Shown here in pieces: positions 34,554-43,454 of a stretch of DNA of 64,000 nt (positions within the stretch are counted from its first letter, which is position 1; each line of letters starts with the position of its first letter). A program made the translations under genes and the position numbers. The notes beneath the pieces were generated by a model. It had not been told where the DNA came from, made no database searches, and saw nothing but the letters and a program-made list of their open reading frames with translations. Source of the DNA: Paenibacillus allorhizosphaerae (GTDB lineage Bacteria > Bacillota > Bacilli > Paenibacillales > NBRC-103111); the NCBI RefSeq assembly GCF_910594985.1, contig NZ_CAJVCE010000002.1, forward strand, positions 1 to 64,000, given 5' to 3'.

Positions 34554-35054
34554 ATGGCAGTATTTAATGTGAAAAATGTTTGCGAAACAACGAGAACAAA
34601 GTTGAGCGAAGCCATCGGTAAAATGGAAACGTTCCTGAACGGTCATGCTTTGCAGCAGCTTAATACGGATAACGATGAGGCAATGGAAGAGTTCTATAAG
34701 GGCTTTTTGACCGATACCAGACATTTGCTTGTATTTTGCGAAGTAGCTTACGAGAAGCTCGGTGTTGCGCTTCGCCGTCCGAATTTCAACGTGGATTATT
34801 CCGAGAAAGTATTATACGAGGTATACCATAACTGCGTGAACAGTTTCTTTTATCCGAAAAACGAATGCTACTCCGAAGACGGACGCTACGCTTATACAGG
34901 GCAGGATGCGATTCGCTTCCGGAAAAAACCGGTTCGCGTCGTACGCGACCTGACGATTGAACTGTCGAAATTATTTGAAGCGCTGCGTGAAGACTTGTCT
35001 TACTATGAGACTGACTATATTACCCAAAAAAGAATGCAGGGCGAAAAAGTATAA
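34554..35054 (+). CDS. YpuI-like protein (DUF3907)
   Basis: A 166-residue cytoplasmic protein resembling Bacillus YpuI. Conserved-looking parts are DTRHLLVFCEVAYEKLGVAL near 60-79, YEVYHNCVNSFFYPKNE near 92-108, and a mostly helical end. It has no signal peptide or catalytic motif, and the function is unknown. AAGGAGG before the ATG at 34554 is strong. A terminator follows, so it is a single-gene unit. The 230 bases upstream, between it and the divergent protease, hold no clear promoter that I can defend. Confidence 0.78.
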   Translation: MAVFNVKNVCETTRTKLSEAIGKMETFLNGHALQQLNTDNDEAMEEFYKGFLTDTRHLLVFCEVAYEKLGVALRRPNFNVDYSEKVLYEVYHNCVNSFFYPKNECYSEDGRYAYTGQDAIRFRKKPVRVVRDLTIELSKLFEALREDLSYYETDYITQKRMQGEKV

Positions 35055-35085
35055 CGGAAAGCCTGCTTGAAATAATATGAAGGAA

Positions 35086-35116
35086 AGAGGTGCTAACAGA
35101 CAAGCATCTCTTTTTG
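35086..35116 (+). terminator. intrinsic terminator
   Basis: AGAGGTGCT (35086-35094) pairs with AGCATCTCT (35103-35111), one G-T pair, followed by a T run. It lies just before the ribosome site of the next gene. Confidence 0.8.
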
Positions 35117-35131
35117 TTTAGGGGGAATCTG

Positions 35132-36274
35132 ATGAATCGTGCCTCAATCCTTGCAGGCGACCTGGCGGAAGCGAGCAAAAAACTGATTGCATGGAACCAG
35201 CATTCAAGCGGCGGATATGTGGCCTCCCCGTTATTTTCGCACTATGGATTCAGCTGGCTTCGGGACGGCAGTTTCATTGCATTCGGCATGGACTGCGCAG
35301 GCGAGACGAACAGTGCGGAGCTGTTTTACGATTGGGTGCGCCGCATTCTCGAGACGAAAGCCGGATATATCCGGGAGCTGATCGAAAAGAAGAAGCGCGG
35401 GGAGCAACCGCAACGCCAAGAAATGTTACATACCCGTTATCATTTGGACGGCAGAGACGATACCGGTTCGGATTGGGGCCATTTTCAGCTGGACGGTTAC
35501 GGTGCATGGCTTTGGGGGCTTGCGGAGCATTTGAAGCGGACAGGACAAACGCACATTCCGCAAATTTACCGCACTAGCGTGGAAGTGACTTGCGATTATT
35601 TGCGCACGTTTTGGCGTATGCCGAACTTCGATTGCTGGGAAGAGAACGCCGACCATGTACATTCTTCTACGTTAGCGTGTATATATGGAGGGCTGAGGCA
35701 TATTGCCGAGCTGGAGGAAAACGAAGCGCTCGAGGAGGTTTGCCGTGATATACAAGCATTTATTTTGGAGAACGCGGTTCATCCCGACGGTCACTTCGTC
35801 AAATATGTCACGCCCATTCAAGTCGAGTCGGGGCTGCGCTTTGAAATCGGCCACCCGGGCGTAGATGCAAGCCTGTTTTGGCTTTGTGAGCCGTTTCGCG
35901 TTGTAACGGCCGATCACCCTGCGTTTCGGACGACGCTTCGCAAAATAGAACGAGAGCTGCGCACGGATCAAGGCGGTATTCGCCGTTATGCGGACGATTC
36001 CTACTACGGGGGTGGCGAATGGCTGCTGCTCACGGCCTGGTACGGATGGATTCAACTGCGCATCGGCAACAAAGACAAAGCCGAACGAGCGTTATCATGG
36101 ATCGTATCGAAAGCGGATAGACTGGGCCGATTGCCGGAACAAGTGCCGGATGCGCTTGCCTCTCGAGAACGTTACGACGAATGGGTCGGGCGATGGGGGA
36201 CACCGGCTTTGCCGCTGCTCTGGTCGCATGCGATGTATCTGGTGCTATATAACATGCTGAAAGAAGACGGCTAG
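35132..36274 (+). CDS. glycoside hydrolase family 15-like (glucoamylase-type) protein
   Basis: A 380-residue protein with the (alpha/alpha)6 toroid pattern of GH15 enzymes. Marks are YGFSWLRDGSFIAF near 38-51, DWGHFQLDGYGAWLWGL near 113-129, FDCWEENADHVHSSTLA near 167-183 (a likely general-acid Glu), and the end YDEWVGRWGTPALPLLWSHA near 350. It has no signal peptide, so it would act on an internal glucan or oligosaccharide; the substrate is not known. GGGGGAA before the ATG at 35132 sets the start; an ATG at 35090 is rejected because it falls within the terminator. Confidence 0.82.
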   Translation: MNRASILAGDLAEASKKLIAWNQHSSGGYVASPLFSHYGFSWLRDGSFIAFGMDCAGETNSAELFYDWVRRILETKAGYIRELIEKKKRGEQPQRQEMLHTRYHLDGRDDTGSDWGHFQLDGYGAWLWGLAEHLKRTGQTHIPQIYRTSVEVTCDYLRTFWRMPNFDCWEENADHVHSSTLACIYGGLRHIAELEENEALEEVCRDIQAFILENAVHPDGHFVKYVTPIQVESGLRFEIGHPGVDASLFWLCEPFRVVTADHPAFRTTLRKIERELRTDQGGIRRYADDSYYGGGEWLLLTAWYGWIQLRIGNKDKAERALSWIVSKADRLGRLPEQVPDALASRERYDEWVGRWGTPALPLLWSHAMYLVLYNMLKEDG

Positions 36275-36324
36275 CAAGTATATCCCCATTTCAGAACGGG
36301 TAAGCTGAGATAGGGGTGATTACG

Positions 36325-36531
36325 ATGCCAGTAGTCAAATGCAGCGTTGCCAACTGCGAATATTGGGCGCAAGGCAATAACTGTAACGCCGACACGATTA
36401 TGATCGAGGTCGACAAGCATGCCAATGTGGGATATGATACGGAATTTGCAAAAGATTTTGAAGATCATCAGGATGAGGCAGCTAATGTAAGAAGCACCTG
36501 TTGTCACACCTTCGAGCCGAAGAAATCGTAA
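36325..36531 (+). CDS. DUF1540 cysteine-rich small protein
   Basis: A 68-residue protein with the DUF1540 pattern: VKCSVANCEYWAQGNNCNAD at the N-terminus and STCCHTF at the end, giving five cysteines and a histidine that may bind metal. It is soluble, and the function is unknown. GGGGTG lies upstream of the ATG at 36325; the GTG at 36316 overlaps that site. Confidence 0.85.
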   Translation: MPVVKCSVANCEYWAQGNNCNADTIMIEVDKHANVGYDTEFAKDFEDHQDEAANVRSTCCHTFEPKKS

Positions 36532-36573
36532 AGCTGATTCAAGCTCGCGAATTCGAGGAGAGAAGGTGGCCAA

Positions 36574-36999
36574 ATGAACGACAACAAAGAGGATCGCATA
36601 CAGCGCAACTCATTGGACGCCAGGTCGCAAGAACGGTTTAAGAAAGATCAGATCGCGAAAGAATCGGGCGGATCGGGATACGAGGAGGAATATGCGGCCG
36701 AAATCGCACCTGCAGCGGCTTACCGTCCGGAAACAAGACAGTTTTCGGATAACGTGGAAGAAACAAATGCCGACACGGGTCCGGCCGAGGGCGCGCAATC
36801 GTTCCGCTGGCTCGGATATACGGCTTTACTGCTCTCCATTGCATCGCTGTTTATATACCCGGCCTTGCTGGGTACAACTTCGGCGTTGTTTGGATTTTTC
36901 GCCTATATACTCGGATTCCGTGCACTGGGAGCATGGTCGGTGGCGATCGGGCTCATTTCGCTGGCTGGGTATTTGTTTCTTGTTCCGCTGTATGCGTAG
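36574..36999 (+). CDS. small membrane protein with acidic cytoplasmic head
   Basis: A 141-residue protein. The first 80 residues are hydrophilic and disordered-looking, rich in E, D, Q and A. Two to three hydrophobic segments fill 82-141 (YTALLLSIASLFIYPALLG, ILGFRALGAWSVAIGLISLA), similar to the DUF4190 type. GAGAAGGTGG stands before the ATG at 36574. It is probably co-transcribed with the DUF1540 gene. The function is unknown. Confidence 0.72.
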   Translation: MNDNKEDRIQRNSLDARSQERFKKDQIAKESGGSGYEEEYAAEIAPAAAYRPETRQFSDNVEETNADTGPAEGAQSFRWLGYTALLLSIASLFIYPALLGTTSALFGFFAYILGFRALGAWSVAIGLISLAGYLFLVPLYA

Positions 37000-37013
37000 C
37001 CCGTCTTCATTGG

Positions 37014-37041
37014 AGCAGACCTTTGCGGTCTGCTTTTTTTG
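37014..37041 (+). terminator. intrinsic terminator
   Basis: AGCAGACC (37014-37021) pairs with GGTCTGCT (37027-37034) around TTTGC, followed by seven T. Confidence 0.92.
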
Positions 37042-37141
37042 TCGATTTATGCTATTTTGGGCTAGCTGATCAAAGGAAAACAGTGTACAATAAATAGATA
37101 AGAAGAAAAATGCAATCAATTGAAGGAGAGCCGGCTTCGAG

Positions 37142-37849
37142 ATGGGAATGGATCCACACACGATCAAAGAGCTGCTGCAGCTGCAAATATGGAACAAATC
37201 GAGTTTGCTGACCTCCAGCGGAGCAGCGGCGAAATCGGATGCTGAAAGCGATTTTTCCGGGCTGTTGAACAGCTTGCTCGCTGGTCAGCAAGACACGCAG
37301 GCCGATACGGCGAACGTACGGGCTGAACAGCGGCCGAGCAAGGATACGCTCGCGGCGGCTGCGATGCTGGCGAGCCGTGTGGCACCGGCTTCATGGAACC
37401 GTTATCTGCAAAGCGACGACACCGTAAACAAGCCGACCGCATTCGAAAACGTTATTCAGGCAGCAAGCCGTAAGTTCGGCATAGAGCCTGCTCTCGTCAA
37501 GGCGGTCATTAATACGGAATCTTCCTTTAATCCGCAAGCCGTATCGCGATCAGGGGCCAAGGGGCTAATGCAACTGATGGATGGTACCGGGCAAGCGATG
37601 GGCGTCGTTGATCCTTTCGATCCGCAGCAAAATATCGAAGGCGGGACGAAATATTTGTCCGGCCTGCTGATGAAATATAACGGGAATCCTGGTACCGCGC
37701 TTGCCGCGTATAATGCCGGATCCGGCCGATTGGACAAGCTCGGGATTAAAGATGATCTGGACTTGGAGGCTAAGCTGCATTTGCTTCCGGCAGAGACTCA
37801 GCAATATGTTCGTAAAGTAATGCAGCTTAAGAATCATTATGAGGCATGA
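37142..37849 (+). CDS. lytic transglycosylase (SLT domain)
   Basis: A 235-residue murein lyase. The SLT domain fills about 105-230, with the catalytic Glu in AVINTESSFNPQAVSRSGAK near 126 and the GLMQLMDGTG and AAYNAGSGRLDKLG motifs. The N-terminal 100 residues are low in order and carry no obvious signal peptide, so export is uncertain or uses another route. It would cut glycan strands to make room for wall growth or machinery. GAAGGAGAG precedes the ATG. A terminator follows. Confidence 0.9.
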   Translation: MGMDPHTIKELLQLQIWNKSSLLTSSGAAAKSDAESDFSGLLNSLLAGQQDTQADTANVRAEQRPSKDTLAAAAMLASRVAPASWNRYLQSDDTVNKPTAFENVIQAASRKFGIEPALVKAVINTESSFNPQAVSRSGAKGLMQLMDGTGQAMGVVDPFDPQQNIEGGTKYLSGLLMKYNGNPGTALAAYNAGSGRLDKLGIKDDLDLEAKLHLLPAETQQYVRKVMQLKNHYEA

Positions 37850-37860
37850 TGACGGACGCG

Positions 37861-37924
37861 AGACCAACCCTTGAAAGCTCCGGTGGAGAACATGAGGGAT
37901 TGGTCTTGTTTTTGTCGGGACGGA
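37861..37924 (+). terminator. long intrinsic terminator
   Basis: AGACCAACCCT (37861-37871) pairs with AGGGATTGGTCT (37905-37916), with an inner CTCC/GGAG stem, then TGTTTTTG. It separates the transglycosylase from the desulfurase gene. Confidence 0.82.
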
Positions 37925-37930
37925 GGCAGC

Positions 37931-39103
37931 ATGCGGGCACTGTATTTGGATAATGCGGCGACGACGCCAATGTATGAAGAAGTAATCGATACGATGGCCG
38001 AAGTGATGAGAACGTATTTCGGCAACCCGTCGTCGTTGCACAAGCTCGGCGTTCAGGCGGAACAACTGGTGCGTCGGGCCAGGGAGACGATTGCGGCCGG
38101 CTTACGCTGCGCACCGGAAGAAATCCGGTTTACTTCCGGAGGAACCGAGAGCAACAATTTGGCGATACGCGGCGCAGCTTATCGCTATCGTGGCAGAGGC
38201 ATGCGGCTGATCACTTCGGAGATCGAGCATGCTTCCGTTTACGAAACGTTTCGGCAGCTCGCGAAGGAAGGGTTCCATGTCACATTTCTTCCGGTCGACT
38301 CGACCGGGCAAGTGGAGCTTGACGCGCTCAAGGACGCTTTGACGGCCGATACGACGCTCGTCAGCATCATGCATGTAAACAATGAAACCGGCCGCATCCA
38401 GCCGATTGCCGACATCGCCCGCATGCTGCGGGAGCACAGTCCGGCAGCATTGTTTCATGTCGATGCGGTGCAGGCGATCGGCAAGCTGCCGTTTTTCCCC
38501 GGTGACCTCGGGATCGATTTGATGACATGTGCGGCGCACAAGCTGCGCGGACCGAAAGGGATCGGTTTTCTGTACTGCCGCAATGGCGTGGAATTATCGC
38601 CGCTCCTGCTTGGAGGAGGGCAGGAGAACGGTTTGCGCTCAGGAACGGAGAATGTGCCTGCCATTGTCGGCATGGCTAAAGCCGTGCGGCTCGCGATGGA
38701 AGAGCAGGCAGCGTTTGCCGAGCAGACGGCAGCGATGCGCAGCAAACTAACGGAGTGCATCTCGCAAATGCCGGAGCTGGTGCTGAACGGATCTCCCGAT
38801 AAAGAAACAATGGCACCGCACATTGTCCATTTTTCCTACCCGGGTATGAAGTCGGAAGTTCTCGTACATGCTTTAGAACAGCAAGGCATTTACGTGTCTA
38901 CACGATCCGCCTGTTCGTCCGGTGCGGAAAAGCCAAGCCGGGTATTGACCGCCATGGGCTGTTCAAGAGAGAGAGCGGTAAGCGGCATCCGGCTTAGCTA
39001 TTCGCTAATGCAAACGCTGGATGACGTGGATTATTTTTGCCTCATGCTGAAGGAAACGGTCACACGGCTCAAGCCTTCGGCATCGGTACGCGGAAGGAGG
39101 TAG
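37931..39103 (+). CDS. cysteine desulfurase (NifS/IscS type)
   Basis: A 390-residue PLP enzyme that takes sulfur from cysteine. It opens LYLDNAATTPMYEEV. The PLP lysine is in CAAHKLRGPKG near 202, and the persulfide cysteine in STRSACSSGAEKPS near 328. It is followed by thiI after three bases, matching the Bacillus nifZ-thiI pair in which the desulfurase feeds sulfur to tRNA 4-thiouridine. CGGAGG before the ATG at 37931 decides the start; a longer reading from 37871 runs through the terminator. Confidence 0.95.
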   Translation: MRALYLDNAATTPMYEEVIDTMAEVMRTYFGNPSSLHKLGVQAEQLVRRARETIAAGLRCAPEEIRFTSGGTESNNLAIRGAAYRYRGRGMRLITSEIEHASVYETFRQLAKEGFHVTFLPVDSTGQVELDALKDALTADTTLVSIMHVNNETGRIQPIADIARMLREHSPAALFHVDAVQAIGKLPFFPGDLGIDLMTCAAHKLRGPKGIGFLYCRNGVELSPLLLGGGQENGLRSGTENVPAIVGMAKAVRLAMEEQAAFAEQTAAMRSKLTECISQMPELVLNGSPDKETMAPHIVHFSYPGMKSEVLVHALEQQGIYVSTRSACSSGAEKPSRVLTAMGCSRERAVSGIRLSYSLMQTLDDVDYFCLMLKETVTRLKPSASVRGRR

Positions 39104-39106
39104 CTT

Positions 39107-40318
39107 ATGATTCCGGATCGGATCGTTCTTCGATTAGGTGAGCTGACGCTAAAAGGTCGCAATCGGCATCGGTTCGAAAAACAAGTGATGGAGCAAGTCA
39201 AGCGGGTGCTTCGTCCGTTCCCTTCCATCGCTTACCGCAAGGAGTTCGGGCGTATCGTCCTGTTGACGGGCGGAGCGGATGTGGAGGCGTTGAAGGCGCC
39301 GCTTCGCAAAGTGTTCGGCATTACGTCGTTCAGTCCCGTGTATACTTCCGCGCTGGAGCCAGAGACGATCGAGCGGATGGCTTTACAAGTAATGCAGACA
39401 TTGCCCGATGTACCGAATACGTTTAAAGTGAATGTACGAAGAGCCAATAAAAACTTTCCGATCGATTCTCAAGAGATGAATCGTCGCGTGGGAGGTCATG
39501 TGCTGCGGGCGTTTCCCGATCTGAAGGTCGACGTTCGGCAGCCGGAAGTGGAACTTAAGGTCGAGCTGCGTGAAGAAGAAGCGCTGATCTACTGTACGCG
39601 TGAAGAAGGAGCGGGCGGCTTCCCGGTCGGTTCGAACGGGAAAGCGATGCTCATGCTGTCGGGTGGGATCGATAGCCCCGTTGCCGGGTATTTGGCGATG
39701 CGGCAAGGATTGCGGCTGGAAGCGGTGCATTTTCACAGCTATCCGTTCACGAGCGAGCGATCGCAGCAAAAAGTGAAAGATTTAGCTGACAAGTTAAGCG
39801 CTTATACGGGATCCATCAAGCTTCATATGGTGCCTTTCACCGACGTCCAGACCAAAATTCATCAGGTGTACAATAAAAATTTGCTCATCACACTGCTGCG
39901 CCGAGCGATGATGCGGATCGCCGGGAAGCTGGCGGTAACGGCGGAGGCCGGCGCTATCGTCACGGGCGAAAGCTTGGGGCAAGTGGCCAGCCAGACGCTG
40001 GGAAGCATGAACGCCATCGGTCAAGTGGTACAAATGCCGCTGATTCGGCCGCTTGTTTGCATGGATAAACAATCGATTATTCGGATCGCCGAATCGATTG
40101 ATACGTATACGTTGTCGATATTGCCGTATGAAGATTGCTGCACATTATTTCTTCCGCCGAGTCCGAGCACCAATCCGAATGTGAATGTGGTTGAAAGTAT
40201 CGAACGAAGCATGCCTTGGCTGGAGTCCGAACTGGATGAAGCCGTTCGCCGTACGGAAACGGTCTGGATCGGAAACGATCGTAACAAAACAAGCGACCCG
40301 TTTGCTTCGTTATTTTAA
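39107..40318 (+). CDS. thiI: tRNA 4-thiouridine synthase ThiI
   Basis: A 403-residue enzyme that adenylates uridine-8 of tRNA and inserts sulfur. Domains are a ferredoxin-like part, THUMP (about 60-165), and the PP-loop ATPase with LSGGIDSPVAGYLAMRQG near 184. The rhodanese extension found in enterobacterial ThiI is absent, so the sulfur must come from the desulfurase next door in another way, as in Bacillus. AAGGAGG precedes the ATG at 39107. Confidence 0.96.
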   Translation: MIPDRIVLRLGELTLKGRNRHRFEKQVMEQVKRVLRPFPSIAYRKEFGRIVLLTGGADVEALKAPLRKVFGITSFSPVYTSALEPETIERMALQVMQTLPDVPNTFKVNVRRANKNFPIDSQEMNRRVGGHVLRAFPDLKVDVRQPEVELKVELREEEALIYCTREEGAGGFPVGSNGKAMLMLSGGIDSPVAGYLAMRQGLRLEAVHFHSYPFTSERSQQKVKDLADKLSAYTGSIKLHMVPFTDVQTKIHQVYNKNLLITLLRRAMMRIAGKLAVTAEAGAIVTGESLGQVASQTLGSMNAIGQVVQMPLIRPLVCMDKQSIIRIAESIDTYTLSILPYEDCCTLFLPPSPSTNPNVNVVESIERSMPWLESELDEAVRRTETVWIGNDRNKTSDPFASLF

Positions 40319-40351
40319 TTTTGTGTCTACTATATCAGGAGGGTCATGTCG

Positions 40352-41020
40352 ATGTGGGATTGGTTTGTACTTTTTTTGGAAATCATGCTTATTAATATCG
40401 TGTTAAGCGGCGACAACGCTGTCGTGATTGCGCTTGCCAGCCGGAACTTGCCTGTAAGTCAAAGAAAGCAGGCGATATGGTGGGGAGCGTTCGGAGCGAT
40501 CGGTCTGCGCGTCGTGCTTACGATTATCGCCGTTTACATACTGGATATTCCGTACATTCAATCCGCAGGGTCCTTGCTGCTGCTCTGGATCGCAATCAAG
40601 CTGCTGATTGACGACGACGGGCATGCCGATGTAAGAGAAGCGTCCACCCTTGGCAAAGCGATCTGGACGATCATCGTCGCCGATTTCGTAATGAGTCTCG
40701 ATAATGTCCTGGCGATCGCGGCTAAAGCGGAGGGCGAGATCGGCGTCATCATTCTCGGGATCGGGCTTAGCATCCCGATCATCATTTGGGGAAGCAATCT
40801 GGTCGTAAATTTGCTGAAGAAATTCCCGATCCTCGTCTACATCGGAGCGGGTATTCTCGGTTATACTTCCGGCGAAATGTTTCTTGCGGATACGAAAGTA
40901 TCGGAAGCGATTCTGCACGGAGTGCCGCATTATATCGTTCCGGTCGTAACCACGGTGCTCGTGATCGGTGCCGGATTGCTGAAGCAATTTGTGTTTAAAC
41001 CGAAGCCGAAGCATTCGTAA
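40352..41020 (+). CDS. TerC family membrane protein (YjbE type)
   Basis: A 222-residue integral membrane protein with about seven helices. The family's acidic motifs are present: NIVLSGDNAVVIALA near 15-29 and DFVMSLDNVLAIA near 110-122, thought to take part in metal-ion (Mn2+) export. AGGAGGG at 40337-40343 suits the ATG at 40352 (eight bases) better than the ATG at 40346. No yybP-ykoY riboswitch is seen; the gap to thiI is only 33 bases. Confidence 0.9.
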   Translation: MWDWFVLFLEIMLINIVLSGDNAVVIALASRNLPVSQRKQAIWWGAFGAIGLRVVLTIIAVYILDIPYIQSAGSLLLLWIAIKLLIDDDGHADVREASTLGKAIWTIIVADFVMSLDNVLAIAAKAEGEIGVIILGIGLSIPIIIWGSNLVVNLLKKFPILVYIGAGILGYTSGEMFLADTKVSEAILHGVPHYIVPVVTTVLVIGAGLLKQFVFKPKPKHS

Positions 41021-41064
41021 AAAGCCGGTTTTGTTGACGCAATGTTAAAAATATTGTCAGTTTC

Positions 41065-41093
41065 TTGCGTTTTATAGTGAAACTCCGTATAAT
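41065..41093 (+). promoter_or_regulatory. sigma-A-like promoter for typA
   Basis: TTGCGT (41065-41070) and a perfect TATAAT (41088-41093) are 17 bases apart. Transcription should start near 41100, giving a leader of about 118 bases. Confidence 0.8.
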
Positions 41094-41107
41094 GAAGTGT
41101 GAATTGT

Positions 41108-41138
41108 AGCGTCGGCGCTTACGTCCGACGCTTCTTTT
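41108..41138 (+). terminator. leader hairpin upstream of typA (possible attenuator)
   Basis: AGCGTCGG (41108-41115) pairs exactly with CCGACGCT (41125-41132), followed by TCTTTTG. It lies within the typA leader, directly after the likely transcription start, so it could terminate early or protect the 5' end. Confidence 0.6.
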
Positions 41139-41217
41139 GTGAACGGGCTTCCGCTTCATTCATTCAATGACAGCATGCGGATACCAAGTTATTTTCAAAG
41201 AGAGGGTTTTGGGACAA

Positions 41218-43059
41218 ATGCATTCCAGAGACAAGATTCGCAATATTGCCATCATCGCACACGTTGACCACGGAAAAACGACGCTCGTTGACAAGCTGCT
41301 TCAGCAATCCGGTACGTTCCGCGAGCACGAGGCGGTTCAGGAGAGAGCGATGGACTCCAACGATTTGGAGCGCGAGCGCGGCATTACCATTTTGGCAAAA
41401 AATACGGCAATCAAATACAAAGATTATCTTATTAATATCGTGGATACTCCGGGCCACGCCGATTTCGGCGGCGAAGTGGAACGGATCATGAAGATGGTCG
41501 ACGGCGTGCTGCTTGTCGTCGATGCATTCGAAGGCACGATGCCGCAGACGAAATTCGTGCTGCGCAAGGCGCTGGAGCAGAACTTGACTCCGGTCGTCGT
41601 CGTTAACAAGATCGACCGTCCGAACGCGCGTCCGGCCGAGGTCATCGATGAAGTGCTTGACTTGTTCATCGAACTTGGCGCGAACGACGAACAGTTGGAT
41701 TTCCCTGTCGTGTATGCTTCGGGGTTAATGGGGACGTCCAGTTTGGTGCCGGAACAGCAGGACGATAACATGCAGGCGCTGTACGATACGATCGTATCCC
41801 AAATTCCGCATCCGACGGAAAGTGTGGAAGAACCGCTGCAATTTCTCGTCACGCTGATGGATTACAACGAATATCTCGGGCGTATCGCTATCGGACGGGT
41901 CAACCGCGGCGTTGTGCGTCAAGGTCAAGCGATCGCCGTCATTAACCGGGAAGGTCAAGTAAAGCAAGCCCGTGTGGAAAAACTGTTCGGTTTCCAAGGA
42001 CTGAAGCGTCTGGAGATCGAAGAAGCCGGAGCCGGTGACATCGTTGCCATTGCCGGCATCAAGGATATCAATATCGGCGAGACGCTTGCCGATCCTGCCC
42101 GTCCAGAGGCATTGCCGGTGCTCAAGATCGATGAGCCGACGCTGCAGATGACGTTCCTTGTCAATAACAGCCCATTTGCGGGCCGTGAAGGGAAATGGGT
42201 AACGTCCCGCAAGCTTCGCGAGCGCCTGATGAAAGAGCTCGAAACCGACGTAAGTCTTCGCGTGGACGAGACGGATAGCCCGGATGCTTTCATCGTATCG
42301 GGACGCGGAGAGCTCCACCTCGGCATTCTGATCGAGAATATGCGCCGCGAAGGCTTTGAACTGCAAGTATCGAAGCCGGAAGTGATCATCAAAGAGATCG
42401 ACGGCCAAAAGATGGAGCCGATCGAGCGCCTGATCATCGACGTGCCGGAAGAAAGCATGGGTTCGGTCATGGAGAGCCTTGGTACCCGCAAAGCCGAAAT
42501 GGTCAATATGATCAACAACGGCAGCGGCAACGTGCGTCTGGAGTTCCTGATTCCGGCCCGCGGCTTGATCGGATACCGCACGTACTTCCTGACGCTGACG
42601 CGGGGATACGGTATTCTGAATCACGCTTTCGACAGCTACGGCCCATATGCCGGCAGCGGCGTTGGCGGACGTCACGAAGGCGTTCTCGTATCGAGCGAAA
42701 CGGGCAATTCGACCTTGTACGGCATTTTGTCCGTTGAAGACCGGGGAACGCTGTTCGTCGAGCCGGGAACCGAAATTTACGAAGGCATGATCGTCGGAGA
42801 GCATACCCGGGATAACGACATTATCGTCAATATCTGCAAAGAGAAACAGTTGACGAACGTCCGTTCCGCAACGAAAGAAGACACGGTGAAGATGAAGACG
42901 CCGCGTTTGTACTCCCTGGAGCAGGCATTGGAGTACTTGAACGACGACGAATACTGCGAAATTACGCCAAAGTCGATCCGGCTGCGTAAAAAGATTTTGA
43001 ATAAAAGCGAACGGGAACGTGCGGAGAAGCATCGCAAGATGGCAGAAGCCGGCGCGTAA
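41218..43059 (+). CDS. typA: translational GTPase TypA/BipA
   Basis: A 613-residue ribosome-associated GTPase important in stress and cold, matching Bacillus ylaG. G1 is AHVDHGKTT near residue 14, the RERGITI switch near 56, G3 DTPGHADFGG near 77, G4 NKIDR near 132. EF-Tu-like domain 2, EF-G-like III and V and the TypA-specific C-terminal domain follow (GYRTYFLTLTRGYGILNHAF near 460). The ATG at 41218 is preferred, behind GAGGGTTTTGGGA; an ATG at 41167 has no site. Confidence 0.97.
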   Translation: MHSRDKIRNIAIIAHVDHGKTTLVDKLLQQSGTFREHEAVQERAMDSNDLERERGITILAKNTAIKYKDYLINIVDTPGHADFGGEVERIMKMVDGVLLVVDAFEGTMPQTKFVLRKALEQNLTPVVVVNKIDRPNARPAEVIDEVLDLFIELGANDEQLDFPVVYASGLMGTSSLVPEQQDDNMQALYDTIVSQIPHPTESVEEPLQFLVTLMDYNEYLGRIAIGRVNRGVVRQGQAIAVINREGQVKQARVEKLFGFQGLKRLEIEEAGAGDIVAIAGIKDINIGETLADPARPEALPVLKIDEPTLQMTFLVNNSPFAGREGKWVTSRKLRERLMKELETDVSLRVDETDSPDAFIVSGRGELHLGILIENMRREGFELQVSKPEVIIKEIDGQKMEPIERLIIDVPEESMGSVMESLGTRKAEMVNMINNGSGNVRLEFLIPARGLIGYRTYFLTLTRGYGILNHAFDSYGPYAGSGVGGRHEGVLVSSETGNSTLYGILSVEDRGTLFVEPGTEIYEGMIVGEHTRDNDIIVNICKEKQLTNVRSATKEDTVKMKTPRLYSLEQALEYLNDDEYCEITPKSIRLRKKILNKSERERAEKHRKMAEAGA

Positions 43060-43074
43060 CGCGAAGGAATGCGG

Positions 43075-43107
43075 GAAAAGCTCTGAGTGCTCAGAGCTTT
43101 TCTTTGC
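43075..43107 (+). terminator. intrinsic terminator after typA
   Basis: GAAAAGCTCTGA (43075-43086) pairs exactly with TCAGAGCTTTTC (43091-43102) around GTGC, followed by TTT. Confidence 0.88.
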
Positions 43108-43157
43108 AGCTTGCGGGCATTACAATAAAGGTATGATGCCTTTCGGAGGTGAGACGA

Positions 43158-43427
43158 TTGACGGAATGGTTTGGAGAGCACCCTTGGATTACATTCGTTT
43201 TAATTTTTATTTTAATTACATATGTGTACAATAAAGTATTCCGAACGCGGAAACTGCCGGTATTGAAAAATGCCGTCATCTATTTGCTGCTGGCGTTTGG
43301 GTCGCTCATGCTGTTGTTTTTTCAGATTGCAGGGCTACCGATCGTCCCATCGCTTACCGTTGCTGTGGTGTTGATGCTGATGGTGCGCATTCGTTACTTT
43401 TTTCAGGAACGGTCGGCCAAGAAATAA
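43158..43427 (+). CDS. ylaH: YlaH-like membrane protein
   Basis: An 89-residue protein with three hydrophobic segments: WITFVLIFILITYVYNKVF, NAVIYLLLAFGSLMLLFFQ and VPSLTVAVVLMLMVRIRYFF. It stands right after typA, as Bacillus ylaH does. GGAGGTGA at 43145-43152 fits the TTG at 43158 (five bases); the GTG at 43149 lies inside the site. The function is unknown. Confidence 0.85.
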   Translation: MTEWFGEHPWITFVLIFILITYVYNKVFRTRKLPVLKNAVIYLLLAFGSLMLLFFQIAGLPIVPSLTVAVVLMLMVRIRYFFQERSAKK

Positions 43428-43454
43428 CATTCGAACGCGGAAGGGGCAATTGGT

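Noticed and set aside
40319..40351. Manganese (yybP-ykoY) riboswitch before the TerC gene
   Set aside because: Only 33 bases separate thiI from the gene, too short for the riboswitch.
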